A stretch of 62,000 nt of DNA, taken from NCBI RefSeq assembly GCF_030272615.1, contig NC_081408.1:616092476-616154475 (forward strand). Reading direction: 5' to 3'. A program made the position numbers and the translations under genes. Under the pieces are notes generated by a model. That model was not told where the DNA came from, did no database searches, and saw only the letters and a program-made list of their open reading frames with translations. Shown in pieces: positions 1-15,561 of the stretch. This stretch comes from Cryptomeria japonica. Taxonomy: Eukaryota; Streptophyta; Pinopsida; Cupressales; Cupressaceae. How positions within the stretch are numbered: position 1 is the first letter of the stretch; each line of letters opens with the position of its first letter.

Positions 1-3895
<3,895 letters not shown>

Positions 3896-3900
3896 ACTTC

Positions 3901-5336
3901 TGTGTATGCTAAAAATCATCATCAATTCAATTAGAAACAAAGGGAAATCATGAATCCCTATCTAATCAAAGAACTCTAAACAAACTCAATGAAATGATGC
4001 AAACAAGCAATAGGAATGTAAAATAAATCAATTCAAACTCCTTATTCCATGATTGCATATTGCTTCCATTGGTCTACTCTTCTTTGTGGTATGGTGGCTC
4101 TCAGATATTGCGCTGGCAACTTGCAATTGACACAAAGATTCAAAGTTCGTGATTGTTGAAAATGGAGATTGAATGTTCAATTTATAGATTATTGGAGAGG
4201 ATTGAATGAAAGGTGGAACATATTGATTAAGAGGTGGAACTCAGGTGAGCTCACATGCTGATTGATAGTTGAATTGTTGATTTCGAGGTTGAACTAAATT
4301 GATTGAATAGATAAATTGAGTTAATTGATTGAGATAAAAGTTGATTGAAAGATGAAAAAGAATGATTGGAGGATAATTGATTGATGACAAAGAAAGCTTT
4401 ATTTAGAAAAAACTAACTAGAAGATAGACAAAGAATGATTTGAGAGAATTAAAGAAATTATGCAATTAATCAATTAATTGGAAAGATCAATTAAATTAGA
4501 TGGAATAGTTAACTGATTGAAAACTTACTGGAAAAAAACAAAGTGGAAGATAGAAATAGGAATTGAAAAGATAATGATTTAATTTAAGTAATTTAGCATG
4601 TGCTTGTACTTTGACTTTGATTTTCAATTTAATCTTTGCATGATATTTAATTCAAATATTGAATTTATTTTAAATTCAATTTGTTATTTGAATACATTTA
4701 GAACTTGACTTTGATTTTCAATTTGATTTTTGAAATCATGCACATGTATTTGTAATTAGAAGAAATTGGAAGAATATGAATTTGAATTTGAATTTGAAGA
4801 ATTAATGAAATTAGAAGAAATGTGAAATTAGAATTTAGGGATTTGGAATTAGAATTTGAAGAATAAATTAGTTAATTAAATAATTTAAAGAAACTATTTA
4901 ATTATTTAGAAACTGAATTTAATTAAATAATTTAAAGAAACTAAATTTATTTAATAATAAAGATTATTTAAATTAAAGAATTAAAATCACAATTAATTAA
5001 ATAATAAATATTTAATTAATACTTAGAAAAGGGTTAATGATTAGATGATTAGAGATAGAAATTGAGAATTAATTTATTTAAATAATAAAGATTATTTCAA
5101 TTGAAGGATTAAAATCACAATTAATTAAATAATAAATATTTAATTAATACTTAGAAAAGGGTTAATGATTAGATGATTAGAGATAGAAATTGAGAATAGA
5201 ATAATTAGTAAGATGATGAGGAAATATGAATTAGAAGAATAAGATTAATTAACTTAATTAAATAATTAAATAATTATTTAACTAGTTTAGATGAATAATT
5301 AGTACATGATCAATGAGACATTTTTAGGTGTCTACA
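3901..5336 (-). mobile_element. Solo LTR (element E), gypsy-type
   Basis: The sequence begins TGTGTATGC and ends GTGTCTACA, so it has TG...CA ends, and it is flanked by a perfect 5-bp duplication ACTTC (3896-3900 and 5337-5341). No internal region or partner LTR is present, so it is a solo LTR left by LTR-LTR recombination. Read on the minus strand it starts TGTAGACACCTAAAAATG. The LTR of element D starts TGTAATACCCTAAAAATGG on the same strand, so both may be of Tat/Ogre type. The orientation and lineage are inferred from that resemblance only. It lies beside or within the older copia relic H. Confidence 0.85.
4944..5197. repeat. Tandem duplication of about 128 bp inside the solo LTR
   Basis: Two near-identical copies, about 4944-5070 and 5071-5197, are offset by 128 bp. 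Each contains AATAATAAAGATTATTT and ends with GAGATAGAAATTGAGAAT, with only a few differences. The block is very AT-rich and lies in the part of the LTR nearest its right end. Confidence 0.92.
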
Positions 5337-5341
5337 ACTTC

Positions 5342-5624
5342 TATTACAACTATTTTTATGTTCAAAATATTTTTACATTTTCTATGCAAACTTTTAAAAA
5401 GTATAACTTTTGATTTGAGAGGCCAATTAGGCCCCCTTTTTTTAAAAAATCAAAATTCAAAGAGACTTATGCAACAAGTACCCTTTGATGGCGTAGCATG
5501 ACATATTTATTTTGGCCAAAAACCAACTTTATGGCCCAAAAATTGAGTTATATTTTATAACTCAAAAATTAAACTTTTTAGAATTTTAGCATTATGAGTG
5601 CAAGATGAGAAACCATTTCTAACA
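5342..5624 (-). mobile_element. Copia LTR fragment (element H) with adjacent polypurine tract
   Basis: On the minus strand the sequence reads ACAAGTGGGAGAA (polypurine tract, 5625-5637) followed by TGTTAGAAATGG, a typical copia PPT and 3' LTR start. The LTR runs leftwards from 5624 and is interrupted by solo LTR E at 5341. Its far end on the left was not located. The RNase H remnant at 5646-5875 on the same strand, ending just before the tract, supports the reading. Confidence 0.72.
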
Positions 5625-5645
5625 TTCTCCCACTTGTTGAACACA

Positions 5646-5875
5646 TTACAAGTGTAAGGGGAGTATGAACACTATGATCCAATTGGTAGGGGTTGAGAGG
5701 CCCATATACTCATAGCACCACCTATATTTTTCTATAGTTGTTGACTTTGCTAGTGCATCTGTATTATTCTATAAAGTATCAACTTTTTCTAGCATCACTC
5801 TCCTATCCTCTACCATATCTCAAATTAAATAGTACTAGACATCAATGTGCTTGATTGAATTATTATGGTCTCAAG
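5646..5875 (-). pseudogene. Copia RNase H C-terminal remnant (element H)
   Basis: In one minus-strand frame, interrupted by three stops, I read KHID near 5841-5852, then VMLEKVDT, DALAKSTTIEKYRWC and EYMGL. This is the conserved end of Ty1/copia RNase H, from the KHID box through the lysine/tryptophan-rich tail, followed by a stop at 5646-5648 and then the polypurine tract. RNase H would degrade the RNA strand of the replication intermediate. The upstream RT and integrase are not recognisable further right, so only the 3' end of the element survives. The family is secure; the sub-lineage is not. Confidence 0.82.
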
Positions 5876-5879
5876 ACCA

Positions 5880-8800
5880 AAGAAATCACATAAGTGCATT
5901 TTTACGTGTTTGGTAGTTTATGTTTTATTATGAATGATTTATCATCAAATATCCTTGTCTCCCAAATTACCTATGTACTCTAGAAAAGAGGGAAGTTGTT
6001 AATTTTGAAAAGAGTCATGTTTTTTATGAAGTATGAGTTAGAATCGTTCAGTGTTTTAGTCTTAGGTCATTGATCTTGTTGATAGGTTGCAAAACATATT
6101 AAAGGAATGGAAACACCTATTGCCACTATACAAGGCACATAGCAGAGTAAACATAGAGATTGCACTGGCTCCTACAAATCATTTCCATGCATTCAGATGT
6201 CTCTTGAATGAATGATCTGTGTGATACTTTCTGCATCTCAACAATTGTGAAACACTTACTTCAAAGGTCTTTCATGTGTTAAATCGAGAATTTGGCAAAT
6301 GGAGAACAATAAAGATGAAGCTCTCATATTTGTAAGTCATAATATTCTTATTAGGAAGAATATAGAACATAGTCTCAAATATATCTTTGCTAAGCTAAGA
6401 GATTGTATCCTAACCTCGAGGTTCATAATTCATTATTCATTTTAATTCAAGAAGCACGAAAGAGAAGACAACAATTTATCAAGAGCTTATTAGAAATGAA
6501 TAAATGCCTTCAAAATGAAGTAGGTTTTCATGACAATTCTTAACGATGCGAAGTTTAATAAAGGTGAGAAAAGTTAGTTACATTAGTTTCATCTAGATGA
6601 AAAAGATATATTTAATGTGACTTATGTGGAAAATCAATGATCCAAGCTAATTACTCGAGTCTTAGATTTAGCTACATAATGAATCATAATTGGACACTAA
6701 AAATATGACTTTCATAGTTATATGATTCATTATATAAAAAACAAATTCAAAGAAATAGTTGGTATCAATGTACCACTCTGGGATTTTGTTATTGCCTTTT
6801 ATGCTATGCAATGTGAATGGGTCCCATCTATACTTCAAAATACCCATATCACTATTACACTTGTCCTTCCCGTGGGAGAAAAGTCATAACATGTAATTGC
6901 AACACTTACCTTAGAGGATGTAGAAATAAGTGAATATTTAATGAGTACAAAATTGAAACCTCTCAATGAATTCTTTTGGTTCAACAAGATGGACTTGCTT
7001 TTGTCATTAATTCATTTCATTCTATTTCATAATGCATTTGAATTGGTTTCCTTTTTTGGTTTGTGTGGCAATTCCATTATGATTCTTATTTTCCCCATTA
7101 TCACTTGCTTGTATATATACATCTAGTATTGGGATTTGCTATATATTTCCTATGTAGCTATAACACCTTAGCACTTTATGCACTAATCACTCACATGGGA
7201 ACAAATTACAAGGCAACAATAATACCACCTAGGATTAGAGAAACTTTTAATGGGTTGGGGAAAGAAACAAAAAATAAAAGAAGGTTGAGTGTTCTAATGG
7301 ATGATTAAACTATAAAAGAAGTGGGACCACAATTGTTCCCAAGTGCTTTTGGGATTTACAAAAAAATGTGGAAGAGGATTCAAGTCCAAGATCACTAGAC
7401 ATATTGTCAATTACCTCAAAAAAAAATTGGTTGGTGAATACCGTCTTGTGATGGTATATGTCTTGGAAATGGAAAGAATGGAAAACCATAAAATGAAGCT
7501 TTCTTAGATGGTAGAGGATGTTTTTAATGCTTTGGAAAGTATCTTGGAAGGGAGATAAAAAGGGTATATTGAACCAACACTTGCCCATATATTTTTTATG
7601 TTTAGTTACTAGTATATATCGAAGAGGGTTAGGAACATTGAGCAAGCATTTTTGGGAGAGGTGTGGCTCAAGGATAAAAAATGATAGATTAATCAACATA
7701 TTTTTGGTTACGATAAATAGGAATAGGAACTTATTTTTGTGCATATGAATAGGGAAGGATTAGTTGCATCCACTAATAGCAAAGGATCAACCAAAGAGCT
7801 ATTTTAGCAAAAACTTATTGCATTCAGTGCGACACTTGATTATATTCATGAAACATGTTGACATTGGGTGATATGTGATGATGATTTCAAAGAGAGAACT
7901 CTTGTTAAAATTACACAAGTTCTTGCTCCTGTTTATAGAAGCTTCATTGAAACTATGACCTTTTATTGTAGGAGTTGATTGTCAACTCTACATACCCCAG
8001 GATCACCTACAAAAAATAACCTTCCCCTGGAGAGAATGGCAAGAATAGCTTGCTTTATTGTGGATGCAATATTGAATTATTTAATATGAATTTTACATGT
8101 GAGGTCTTGCTTATAAAGGTAAGGTTGAGGGATAGGATTAGACAATATTGTGACAAAAATTTCTTAATACTATGTTATGAGACAAGTAACTTAACAAGTA
8201 TTAAATGTACTAGGACTCAAGAATTAAATGCCAAAAGATAAGATAATATCTAATTGACAACTAATAATTATAGAAATATTTCCTAGGGCCTAAGTTAACT
8301 TAAGCATGTGAATATGATGTACTAATAAACTGGTTAGGTAAATACCTTATTCACACCAACATTTATTAGAAAATGATGTCAATAGAAACATCTTTTTTTT
8401 TATCTTATAATTATTGATGTTACAACCTAGGAAGAGATTTATTTACTATTGAACCAAGAAATGCAAAGTATGATAGTAAGAAGGGCTGAAATGAATGAGC
8501 AATCCTCCTATTCTTTACTCTTGAAACTATTAGTCTTGATGAGAAGAATGCCATTATTTAATGCTTGCTTAAGTAGGTTTGGTTTCTTTGTCATCAACCT
8601 TTTGGATATTCAAATTTTGGATAGCCAAAAGTATTGAGATCCAATTTTTCCACAAACATATTTCTTAAGGGGAAAACAAAATCTTATAGGAAATGTTCAA
8701 TATGATAGTATCAATACACACCTTGGAATAGAGAAATGCATGAGAGATGATCTTGGATATTTTACCTATATGCTAATGTAATCCCTAAGAGGAAGCCTTC

Positions 8801-10423
8801 CATAGTAGGGTCTAAGAGAAAATACTAAAAACAATTATGATCAAATAAGTGAAGAGAAAGTCAACACTTCAATTGGGGTCTTGTGTTGTTCATACCTGCT
8901 AGAGTTTGTATTTTTATTTTTTTATCGATGTTGTTCATTTCCTTCTAAAGATAAGCTCGATTATGGATTTCATAATTGTGCATATTTGAAGAGGAATTTT
9001 TGAGACTAGTCGGTGTTATAAAGTTATAAGTTTGACTTTGTTTCTTACATTCTCACTTTCCCAAAAGCTACTCCAACTTATGGTGGTTACAGTGCATGGA
9101 TTTGGTCTATTTTGGTGTCATGATGGAGTAATTTCTTTTTGAAGCAATATATGCTTTTATTGTCATAATTTATGCTTAATGACATATGTTTATCATGTTC
9201 TCTAAGGTTCCTGGAAGAAAGATGATCATATATTTATGTTATAATCCCAAAATAAGATTGGGGGGGGGGGGGGGGAGATTTTCTATCAAGAAGTAGACTT
9301 TGAGAGGTTTCTAAATTAGAGTCAAATGTAAAGACTATTAGAATCAAATAAAAGAATGAAAGGGAACAAATGACTAAAATTCACAAGAGAATGAGGTTAC
9401 AAATGCACTATGTTGGAATTGAAATTTTATATTTCAAACATGTGCTACTCTCCAATAGAAAATGCATAAGAAGATGAAAATGTGGAAATGAATGATAATA
9501 TCCAAAATTAAAGTGAAAAGTGGCTACATTGCAGACAACAAAGAATCTAGATTTTTCTAAAAGCTTTTTCTTCTATGAAGGGAAGCTATAAGTATAAGTA
9601 GAAAAAATATTTTATTCATACAAGAAGTGAGTAACAATTGTGAACCTTCTAAGGAGTGTTTTCAGGGGTCATACTTGAGGGATTCAATCAAATTTTCTAT
9701 TTTCAAAGCCATGATAGATATTTTCAAGGAAATTATTTAGAATAAAGTTCCCTAATGCTAAAAGAGTTTGTCTCAACAACTGAAGTCAGATAAAATCATT
9801 TAATTCCACTAGCCCATGCCTCCTAAATTCTTATTATAGTTACACATGGTATACATTATAAAGAGGATGCTCTCTATGATATTATTATCCCTAGTTTTTT
9901 TAGAGAATTATTTTAATGCAATAACTTATAACTTTTTGAACCTAGACTTGCAATAAATTGAGTTGTGATATTTTTTATTTTTGTATATTATGTATTATTT
10001 TGGTTGTTTACCTTTGTTTGTGGACACTACTTTTGTCTCTCGTATTGTTGCCCAACCCTATTACCTTTATGTAAAAGAAAAATCATCCATTTGCAAGTTG
10101 TATGTTGTACTTCAATAGTTGATCCATGAATGGTTGTTGTCCTAATAACCCTACTAATACCATGGTTTAACTTTTGCCTTCATACAAAATATTTATGTGA
10201 AAGCTAGTGAAACTAGAGATCATGTACAAGGAATTATCAGCCTTTTGTAACAACCTTATGTTCTTCTAGAGCATGTTATCTATCATTAGTGCAACATCAT
10301 ATTTTTAGTTTTAAGTTAGCTTCTCTCTCTTTTTTCTTAGTCAATATTAGAGTAGAAATAGGATTAGTTTTAGTTCTCAAATCTTACATCTAACATAGAA
10401 GTAGCTCTATAACTAGAGGCTCG
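5880..10423. other. Decayed sequence without an assignable gene
   Basis: Several short frames exist (for example 7310-7744 minus, 8050-8241 plus, 8449-8637 plus), but none shows a motif I recognise and codon composition is AT-driven. A pure run of 16 G lies at 9260-9275, an assembly risk. The DNA may derive from an old transposable element or a long-dead gene. Confidence 0.4.
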
Positions 10424-10428
10424 GCCTC

Positions 10429-10739
10429 TGTTGATGTAATTATTTATTCTTATAGGATATAATTACACTTTGCTTGAGTTGACTTAGGATAATGCATCTT
10501 GTCGTAGTTTGGATATGAGACACTTGGGGAAGTGTGCACACAGGGATGATGCTTGTAGGAGAAATTCCACCTTTTGTGGTCTCATCTTGTTGTTACATTC
10601 CACCTTCAGTGGGTGATCCACCTCTTATGGAATATTTTACTATTTCTCCTACCTACCCCTACCTACCCTTGTTTCTCATTGAGCCACATGTCATGATTAT
10701 GTGCTCACATATCCATTTGGCCTTGACTTTATAAGCAGG
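10429..10739 (+). repeat. Element A 5' LTR, first part
   Basis: It starts TGTTGATGTAATTATTTATTC and matches the 3' LTR from 57048 and the LTR of element B from 57880. It ends right after a TATA-like box (TTTATAAG, about 10728-10735) because chromovirus C inserted there. By eye it differs from the 3' LTR at roughly one position in ten. Confidence 0.92.
10728..10735 (+). promoter_or_regulatory. TATA box of element A 5' LTR
   Basis: The sequence TTTATAAG aligns with the better TATATAAG in element B's LTR (58190-58197), where AGCAGG also follows. Element C inserted 4 bp downstream, separating the box from the rest of the LTR and the coding region. Confidence 0.6.
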
Positions 10740-11514
10740 TGATGCAGGAGCATCCCCGGTTCTTGGAAATCTTGCATCAACCAAAAACATTTATTTTCAT
10801 TTTGTTTTTCTGTTTTGCAGTTTCAGCATTCCAATCTGCATTTTCTTGCATTTGCTCACTAGATCTTGTAGAGCTGGATTTTGCTTGTGAACATGATCAT
10901 CTTCCTTATTCCTAAACTGCAGAGCATTTGGATCATTTTCCAACAAGTTATCGATTCCAAATTCCGAGACAGTTTTCTAGCATCGGAACCACTTGGACCT
11001 ATTTTCTATTGATGAATCTTGCATACCCTTTTCGTAGCTTGCGAAGCTTCAATTTGTTGGTTCCAATGTTCCTTGGCATGTGGCCGAACTTCCCTTTGAT
11101 CCACACTTCTTCCTTTGGATTTTTCGAAGGAATCTCTTTGGTGGAGGTCGACCTGGTGTTTTACACGTTTGATCTTGTTCTTCGGCATTTGATCCCTCTT
11201 GGGCCAACCGGATCTCGCTAGACCAAATAAATCAATGTAATCTAGCATCATAAATCAATCAGATAGAACATAGAAGACATACCTTAAAAATTAGAGGTCC
11301 GAAGTTGATCGATATTGTAATTGAGCATGTATGTAGCAGGCTAGTGAGCAGAATCTTGTAACCCGCATGTTACCGATTATCTGTAATCAGTTTTCATGAT
11401 CTAATTCATTCAATTCTGCATTGCTTCCATCATATCCTCTTGTTTCTGTTGTGTTTACTCTTGTTTCCTGGTCCTGATTAATCTATTTGAGGTCCCTCCT
11501 AACCAATGACTGCA
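10740..11514 (+). repeat. Chromovirus C 5' LTR
   Basis: It begins TGATGCAGGAGCATCCCC and ends ATGACTGCA, and has the same length (775 bp) as the 3' LTR. Over the first 155 bases I count roughly 15 differences from its partner, pointing to an old insertion. The ORFs within it (for example 10928-11221) have no family motif. Confidence 0.92.
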
Positions 11515-11519
11515 CTAAG

Positions 11520-11531
11520 TGGTATTAGAGC
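11520..11531 (+). other. Primer-binding site of chromovirus C
   Basis: TGGTATTAGAGC, five bases after the LTR, matches the complement of plant initiator tRNA-Met (TGGTATCAGAGC) except for one C-to-T change. Confidence 0.85.
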
Positions 11532-11639
11532 GGGATTTCATTCTGGAGATTGCATTGTCCTAAAACTTTTGTTGTGGGGTGGCGGATTGTGGATCTAACC
11601 TGCAGCTGCAGAGGACTGATGTGAAGGTGGCATGAAGAG

Positions 11640-12685
11640 GAAATAAGAATGGCGGAGAACATGGGAATGTAGACCCTGCTGTGATGGAAATGTTGAGAGG
11701 AATTGCAACCCGATTGGAAGCTGTTGAGACAACCCAGAGAAGAGGTAGACCTATTGAAGATGTGAGCGAAGATGATGAAGAAGAAGCACCGACAAAACAA
11801 ATAGCAAAGCCACCAATGATCGATCCAGACGAAGAAAGGTTATTGAGCTTTTGAGTAGGCCGAATACGAACCCACATTTTACCCCACTAGAGTACGATGG
11901 AAAGTTGGATTCAAATGAATTGATGGATTGGATCTCGGAGATGGAGGAAGTATTTTGATTTTGAGAACACTGCAGAGGAAAGAAAGGTAATATATGTCTG
12001 TACCCGGTTGAAAGGTCATGCATCTCTTTGGTGGGTGCATTTGCAGGTTGATAGACAAAGAAGGGGCAAAGAGAAAATCAAATCATGGGAGTGGATGGTT
12101 GCCAAGTTAAAATTGAAGTTTATGCTAACTAATTATCAAGTAAATATGTTTCGGAAGTTGCAAAACTTGAAGTAGAAGAGGAATCTAGTGTGAAGGAGTA
12201 TACTAAAGAATTCTACAAGTTGAATATCAGATCCGAACATGTCAATGATGAGGTTGAACAAGTTGCGAGATATTTGAATGGATTGCGGATATCTATACAA
12301 GATGAACTCAGTCTGATCAAGTTGCAGAGTGTTGAAGAAGCTTACCAATATGCCTTGAAAGCAGAAGAGAAGTTGAACAAAAGACATGAGCAGAGACATC
12401 GAGGTAGGGATGAAAGGTTTTTCAGAGGAAGATTTCAAGGAGGCAGAGGATATTCCAGAGGAAGAGGAACTTGTATAGATCAAAACAAGGACAAGGAAGT
12501 AAGCAAAGATGGTAATTCACACTGGAAGGATGACATAAATTTCTACTAGAGGAGAGAACCTGATGGATATTGGAATGAAAATTTTTAGAAAAGATGGCAG
12601 GTAACAAGATAAGAGAGTGTTTAGAGGTACTTGCTTTAAATGCAGAGGAGAAGGACATCGTTCTTTCGAATGTAAGAAGACATAG
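11640..12685 (+). pseudogene. gag: Chromovirus C gag (nucleocapsid polyprotein)
   Basis: Gag would form the retroelement particle and package RNA. The region shows a retrotransposon gag core (WWVHLQ near 12030, then KEYTKEFYKL near 12193 and VEQVARYLNGL near 12255), an arginine/glycine-rich tail (about 12400-12475) and a zinc knuckle CX2CX4HX4C at about 12631-12675 (Cys-Phe-Lys-Cys, His, Cys). Frames change around 11850-11950 and 12170-12190 and several stops occur (for example 12547), so no complete protein can be made. The order gag then protease with a short gap is normal for the family. Confidence 0.87.
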
Positions 12686-12757
12686 AACACTAGGAGAACA
12701 ACATTGGTAGAATAAAGCCCCACAAGATCAGCTAACAAACCAGAAGATGGAGAACTA

Positions 12758-13198
12758 TTGATGATGAGGAGAGCTTTGTGTCATACTAGAGAGGATGAAG
12801 AGCCCTTGCAGAGGGAAAATTTGTTCAAGACCAGATGTAAGGTATCTGGTAAGTGTTGTAAAGTAGTTATTGATAGTGGTAGTTCAAATAATCTTGTTTC
12901 AAAAGAAATGGTGAATAAATTGAAGTTGGAAAGATTGAAACACCCTAAGCCTTATCAGATAGCATGGATTCGTGATGATCACAAGTTGTTAGTAAGTGAG
13001 CAATGCTTGGTGAAATTGAAAATTGGGAATTATCATGATGAAGTTTTGTGTGATATTATGCCTATGGATATTTCTCACCTTTTGTTGGGCAGACCTTGGC
13101 AATTTGATAGACATGTAGTACATGATGGAAGAAAGAACATATACACTATTGTGGCGAATGGGATGAAACAAACCTTGTTACCCTTGAGGAGCCTTTGA
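12758..13198 (+). pseudogene. pol: Chromovirus C aspartic protease
   Basis: This is a retropepsin-like domain that would cleave the Gag-Pol polyprotein. The active-site motif VVIDSGSSNNLVS lies about a third of the way in, and the flap and second half include HLLLGRPWQFD, the typical plant gypsy LLGRPW box. The frame stays open for 146 codons but ends in a stop and resumes one frame away at 13195, so it is broken from RT by a frameshift. Confidence 0.88.
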
Positions 13199-14390
13199 AG
13201 AGTGAAGTTTGTACGAATGCTAGAATCTATTTGGTGGATGGAAGGAAATTCTTGGATGGAATGAGACATGAAAATGTGTGTTTTACCTTAGTTCCTAAGA
13301 AGACTGAGAACCTAGAGCATGAAGAAGAACAATTAGAGGAGATAAAAGAATTGCTAACAGAATATGAAGGCATCATTTCAAATAATGTGCCTGATGGATT
13401 ACCACCTATGAGGAGTATCAACCATTACATGGACCTGATTCCCGGAGCTAGTTTGCCTAACAAAGCTGTACACTGGATGACATCTACAGAGAATGAAGAG
13501 TTGAATAGACAAGTGCATGAATTATTAAGGAAAGGTTTGATCAAAGAAAATTTGAGTCCTTGTGCAGTACCAACAGTGTTAGCACCTAATAAGAATGGAG
13601 AATGGAGGATGTGTACCGATTCCAGAGCAATAAACAAGATCATAGTGAAGTATTAGTTTCCTTTACTTAGGATGGATGACATAATGGATTGTTTGAGTGG
13701 AGCCAAATACTACACAAAGATAGACCTGAAGAGTGGATACCATCAGATCAGAATCAAAGAAGGAGATGGGTGGAAGACATCATTCAAGACATATGAGGGA
13801 TTGTATGAATGGTTGGTGGTGCCTTTTGAGTTGACTAATGCACCAAGTACTTTCATGAGGTTGATGAATGAGGTATTGAAGAAATTCTTGGGTAAGTTTG
13901 TTATTGTATATTTGGATGATATTCTGATTTTAATTAAAACAAAAGAGGAGCATTTGTTGCATTTAAAACAAGTTTTGTAGAGGTTGAGAGAAGAGAAGTT
14001 GTTGATAAATCTAAAGAAGTGTACTTTCATGAAAGAAGAATTAGTCTATTTGGGATTTGTGATATTTGCGGATGGATTGAAGATAGACCCTGAGAAGGTA
14101 AGAGCAATTGTTGAATGGCCCACACTGGAAAGTATTGGAGAGGTAAGATCATTTCATGGATTGGCTAGTTTCTATTGGAAGTTTATCAGAAATTTCAGTT
14201 CAGTTTGTAGTCCTATGACTAAGACAATGAGAGGAGATAAGAAATAATTCAAGTGGACAACCAAAGCAAATAAGTTTTTTGAATTATTGAAGCAGAAGGT
14301 CACTGAGAAGCCTGTGTTAGGTTTACCAAATTTCAACAAAGTATTTCAAGTGGATTGTGATGCAAGTGTGAACGCAATTGGAGCAGTATT
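13195..14390 (+). pseudogene. pol: Chromovirus C reverse transcriptase and start of RNase H
   Basis: RT would copy the element RNA into DNA. In one frame with stops at about 13654, 13978 and 14245 I see the fingers motif GEWRMCTDSRAINK, the palm [15 protein letters not shown], and the catalytic box [11 protein letters not shown] (about 13900-13930). The connection motif is followed by the first RNase H strand, VFQVDCDASVNAIGAV. The reading then enters element D exactly at the GTATT target duplication (14386-14390) and resumes at 48437. Confidence 0.93.
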
Positions 14391-15546
14391 TGTGTGTGTG
14401 AAAAGTGGACCTGTATTTGTATCTGGGATACACAACACTTCAATTAAGTCATTAGATGCATGGTTAGTAAATCAATAATCAATGAATAATAAACCATTAC
14501 AAACCGACCCATTGCCTTCTAGTAGATGTGAGTCTAGATTGCTCTCAGATTGCTAAGCTATCTAGTGACTAGACAACACCTAAATGGAGGATTTTTAAAT
14601 CTATATGAGCATGAATATGAGCTAAATGGATGCAAGAATTAAGCTAGATATGGAAGATTAATCTAACATGATTTAAGCAATATATGATTTTTTAAGCTAA
14701 ATGATTTAAGCAATATGAAATAACTAATATGCAATATCTCAATGCAAATTCTCAATGAACCTAGAGCAAAAAAACAACATAATAACAATATATTCCCCAG
14801 GATCTTTGATTAGGAGATGAGAGCCTATATTTATAGAAAATTCAGAAAGAAACCAACGGCTAAGATCAAACAATGATGAGCGGTCAAGATTTTCCAAGAG
14901 GAAGCACAATCCAGGTGAATTGATGTGATTGGATGCTTTTCTCAGTTTTAAAGGAAATTGAACTAAAATAAAGATAAAAAATCAGGAAAAAACTGATTTA
15001 TTCTCTATTTCATTCAATTTTACTATTTAATTGTTTTATTTGCTTTCTTTGAGATTATTTATCAATTTTTAATTTGTTTTTCAAGATTATCTCCAATTGA
15101 TTTCTTTTCTCAATTTTTAATTTTTTTTTTGTCAATTAATTCCTTTTTTGATTTGTTTCCTTTTTTGAAGATTTGTGCTCATAATTTCCAATTCCTTTTT
15201 CTTGATTTGTTTCCTTTTTTGAAGATTTAAGGCAATTTTTATTTATTTTTCAATTTAATTCCTCTTTTTGATGATTTAATGGCAAATTGATTTATTTAAT
15301 TAAATATGCAAAAGATATTTAATTAAAATAAATAAGATAATTGTTTAAAATGATTTACTTGGAATGTTTTAATTAATTAAATAAATACTTAATTAATATT
15401 GAGTGATTAATTTTGCCATGTGACATTGATGATTTAAAAAAATAATTTTGTGCTCAAGATTTATTTAATTTCCTTTGGTTAGGATCTTGGTGACGTTGTC
15501 GAGATTAGGGGCTCATGGTTTAGTTGACCATTTTTAGGGTATTACA
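14391..15546 (-). repeat. Element D 3' LTR (left end)
   Basis: It is 1156 bp, with plus-strand ends TGTGTGTGTGAAAAG and GGGTATTACA, and aligns along its length with 47277-48431. Differences are a few per hundred bases by eye, fewer than in the LTR pairs of A and C, as expected for a younger insertion. The half distal to 15000 is very AT-rich. Confidence 0.95.
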
Positions 15547-15561
15547 TTTGCCCCTCTTTGA
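15547..15561 (-). other. Polypurine tract of element D
   Basis: On the minus strand the sequence is ATTCAAAGAGGGGCAAA immediately before the LTR start TGTAATACCC. Such a purine run primes plus-strand DNA synthesis and fixes the orientation of D as minus. Confidence 0.85.

Noticed and set aside
6740-6960. A possible plant-mobile-domain-like reading (LPVGE, then TLTLEDVEISEYL)
   Set aside because: Only two short word matches to the PMD pattern, a stop between them and no neighbouring motif. Too weak to annotate.
7310-7744. A 144-codon minus-strand ORF
   Set aside because: Phe/Leu/His-rich AT-driven composition and no recognisable domain. Its surroundings are equally decayed.
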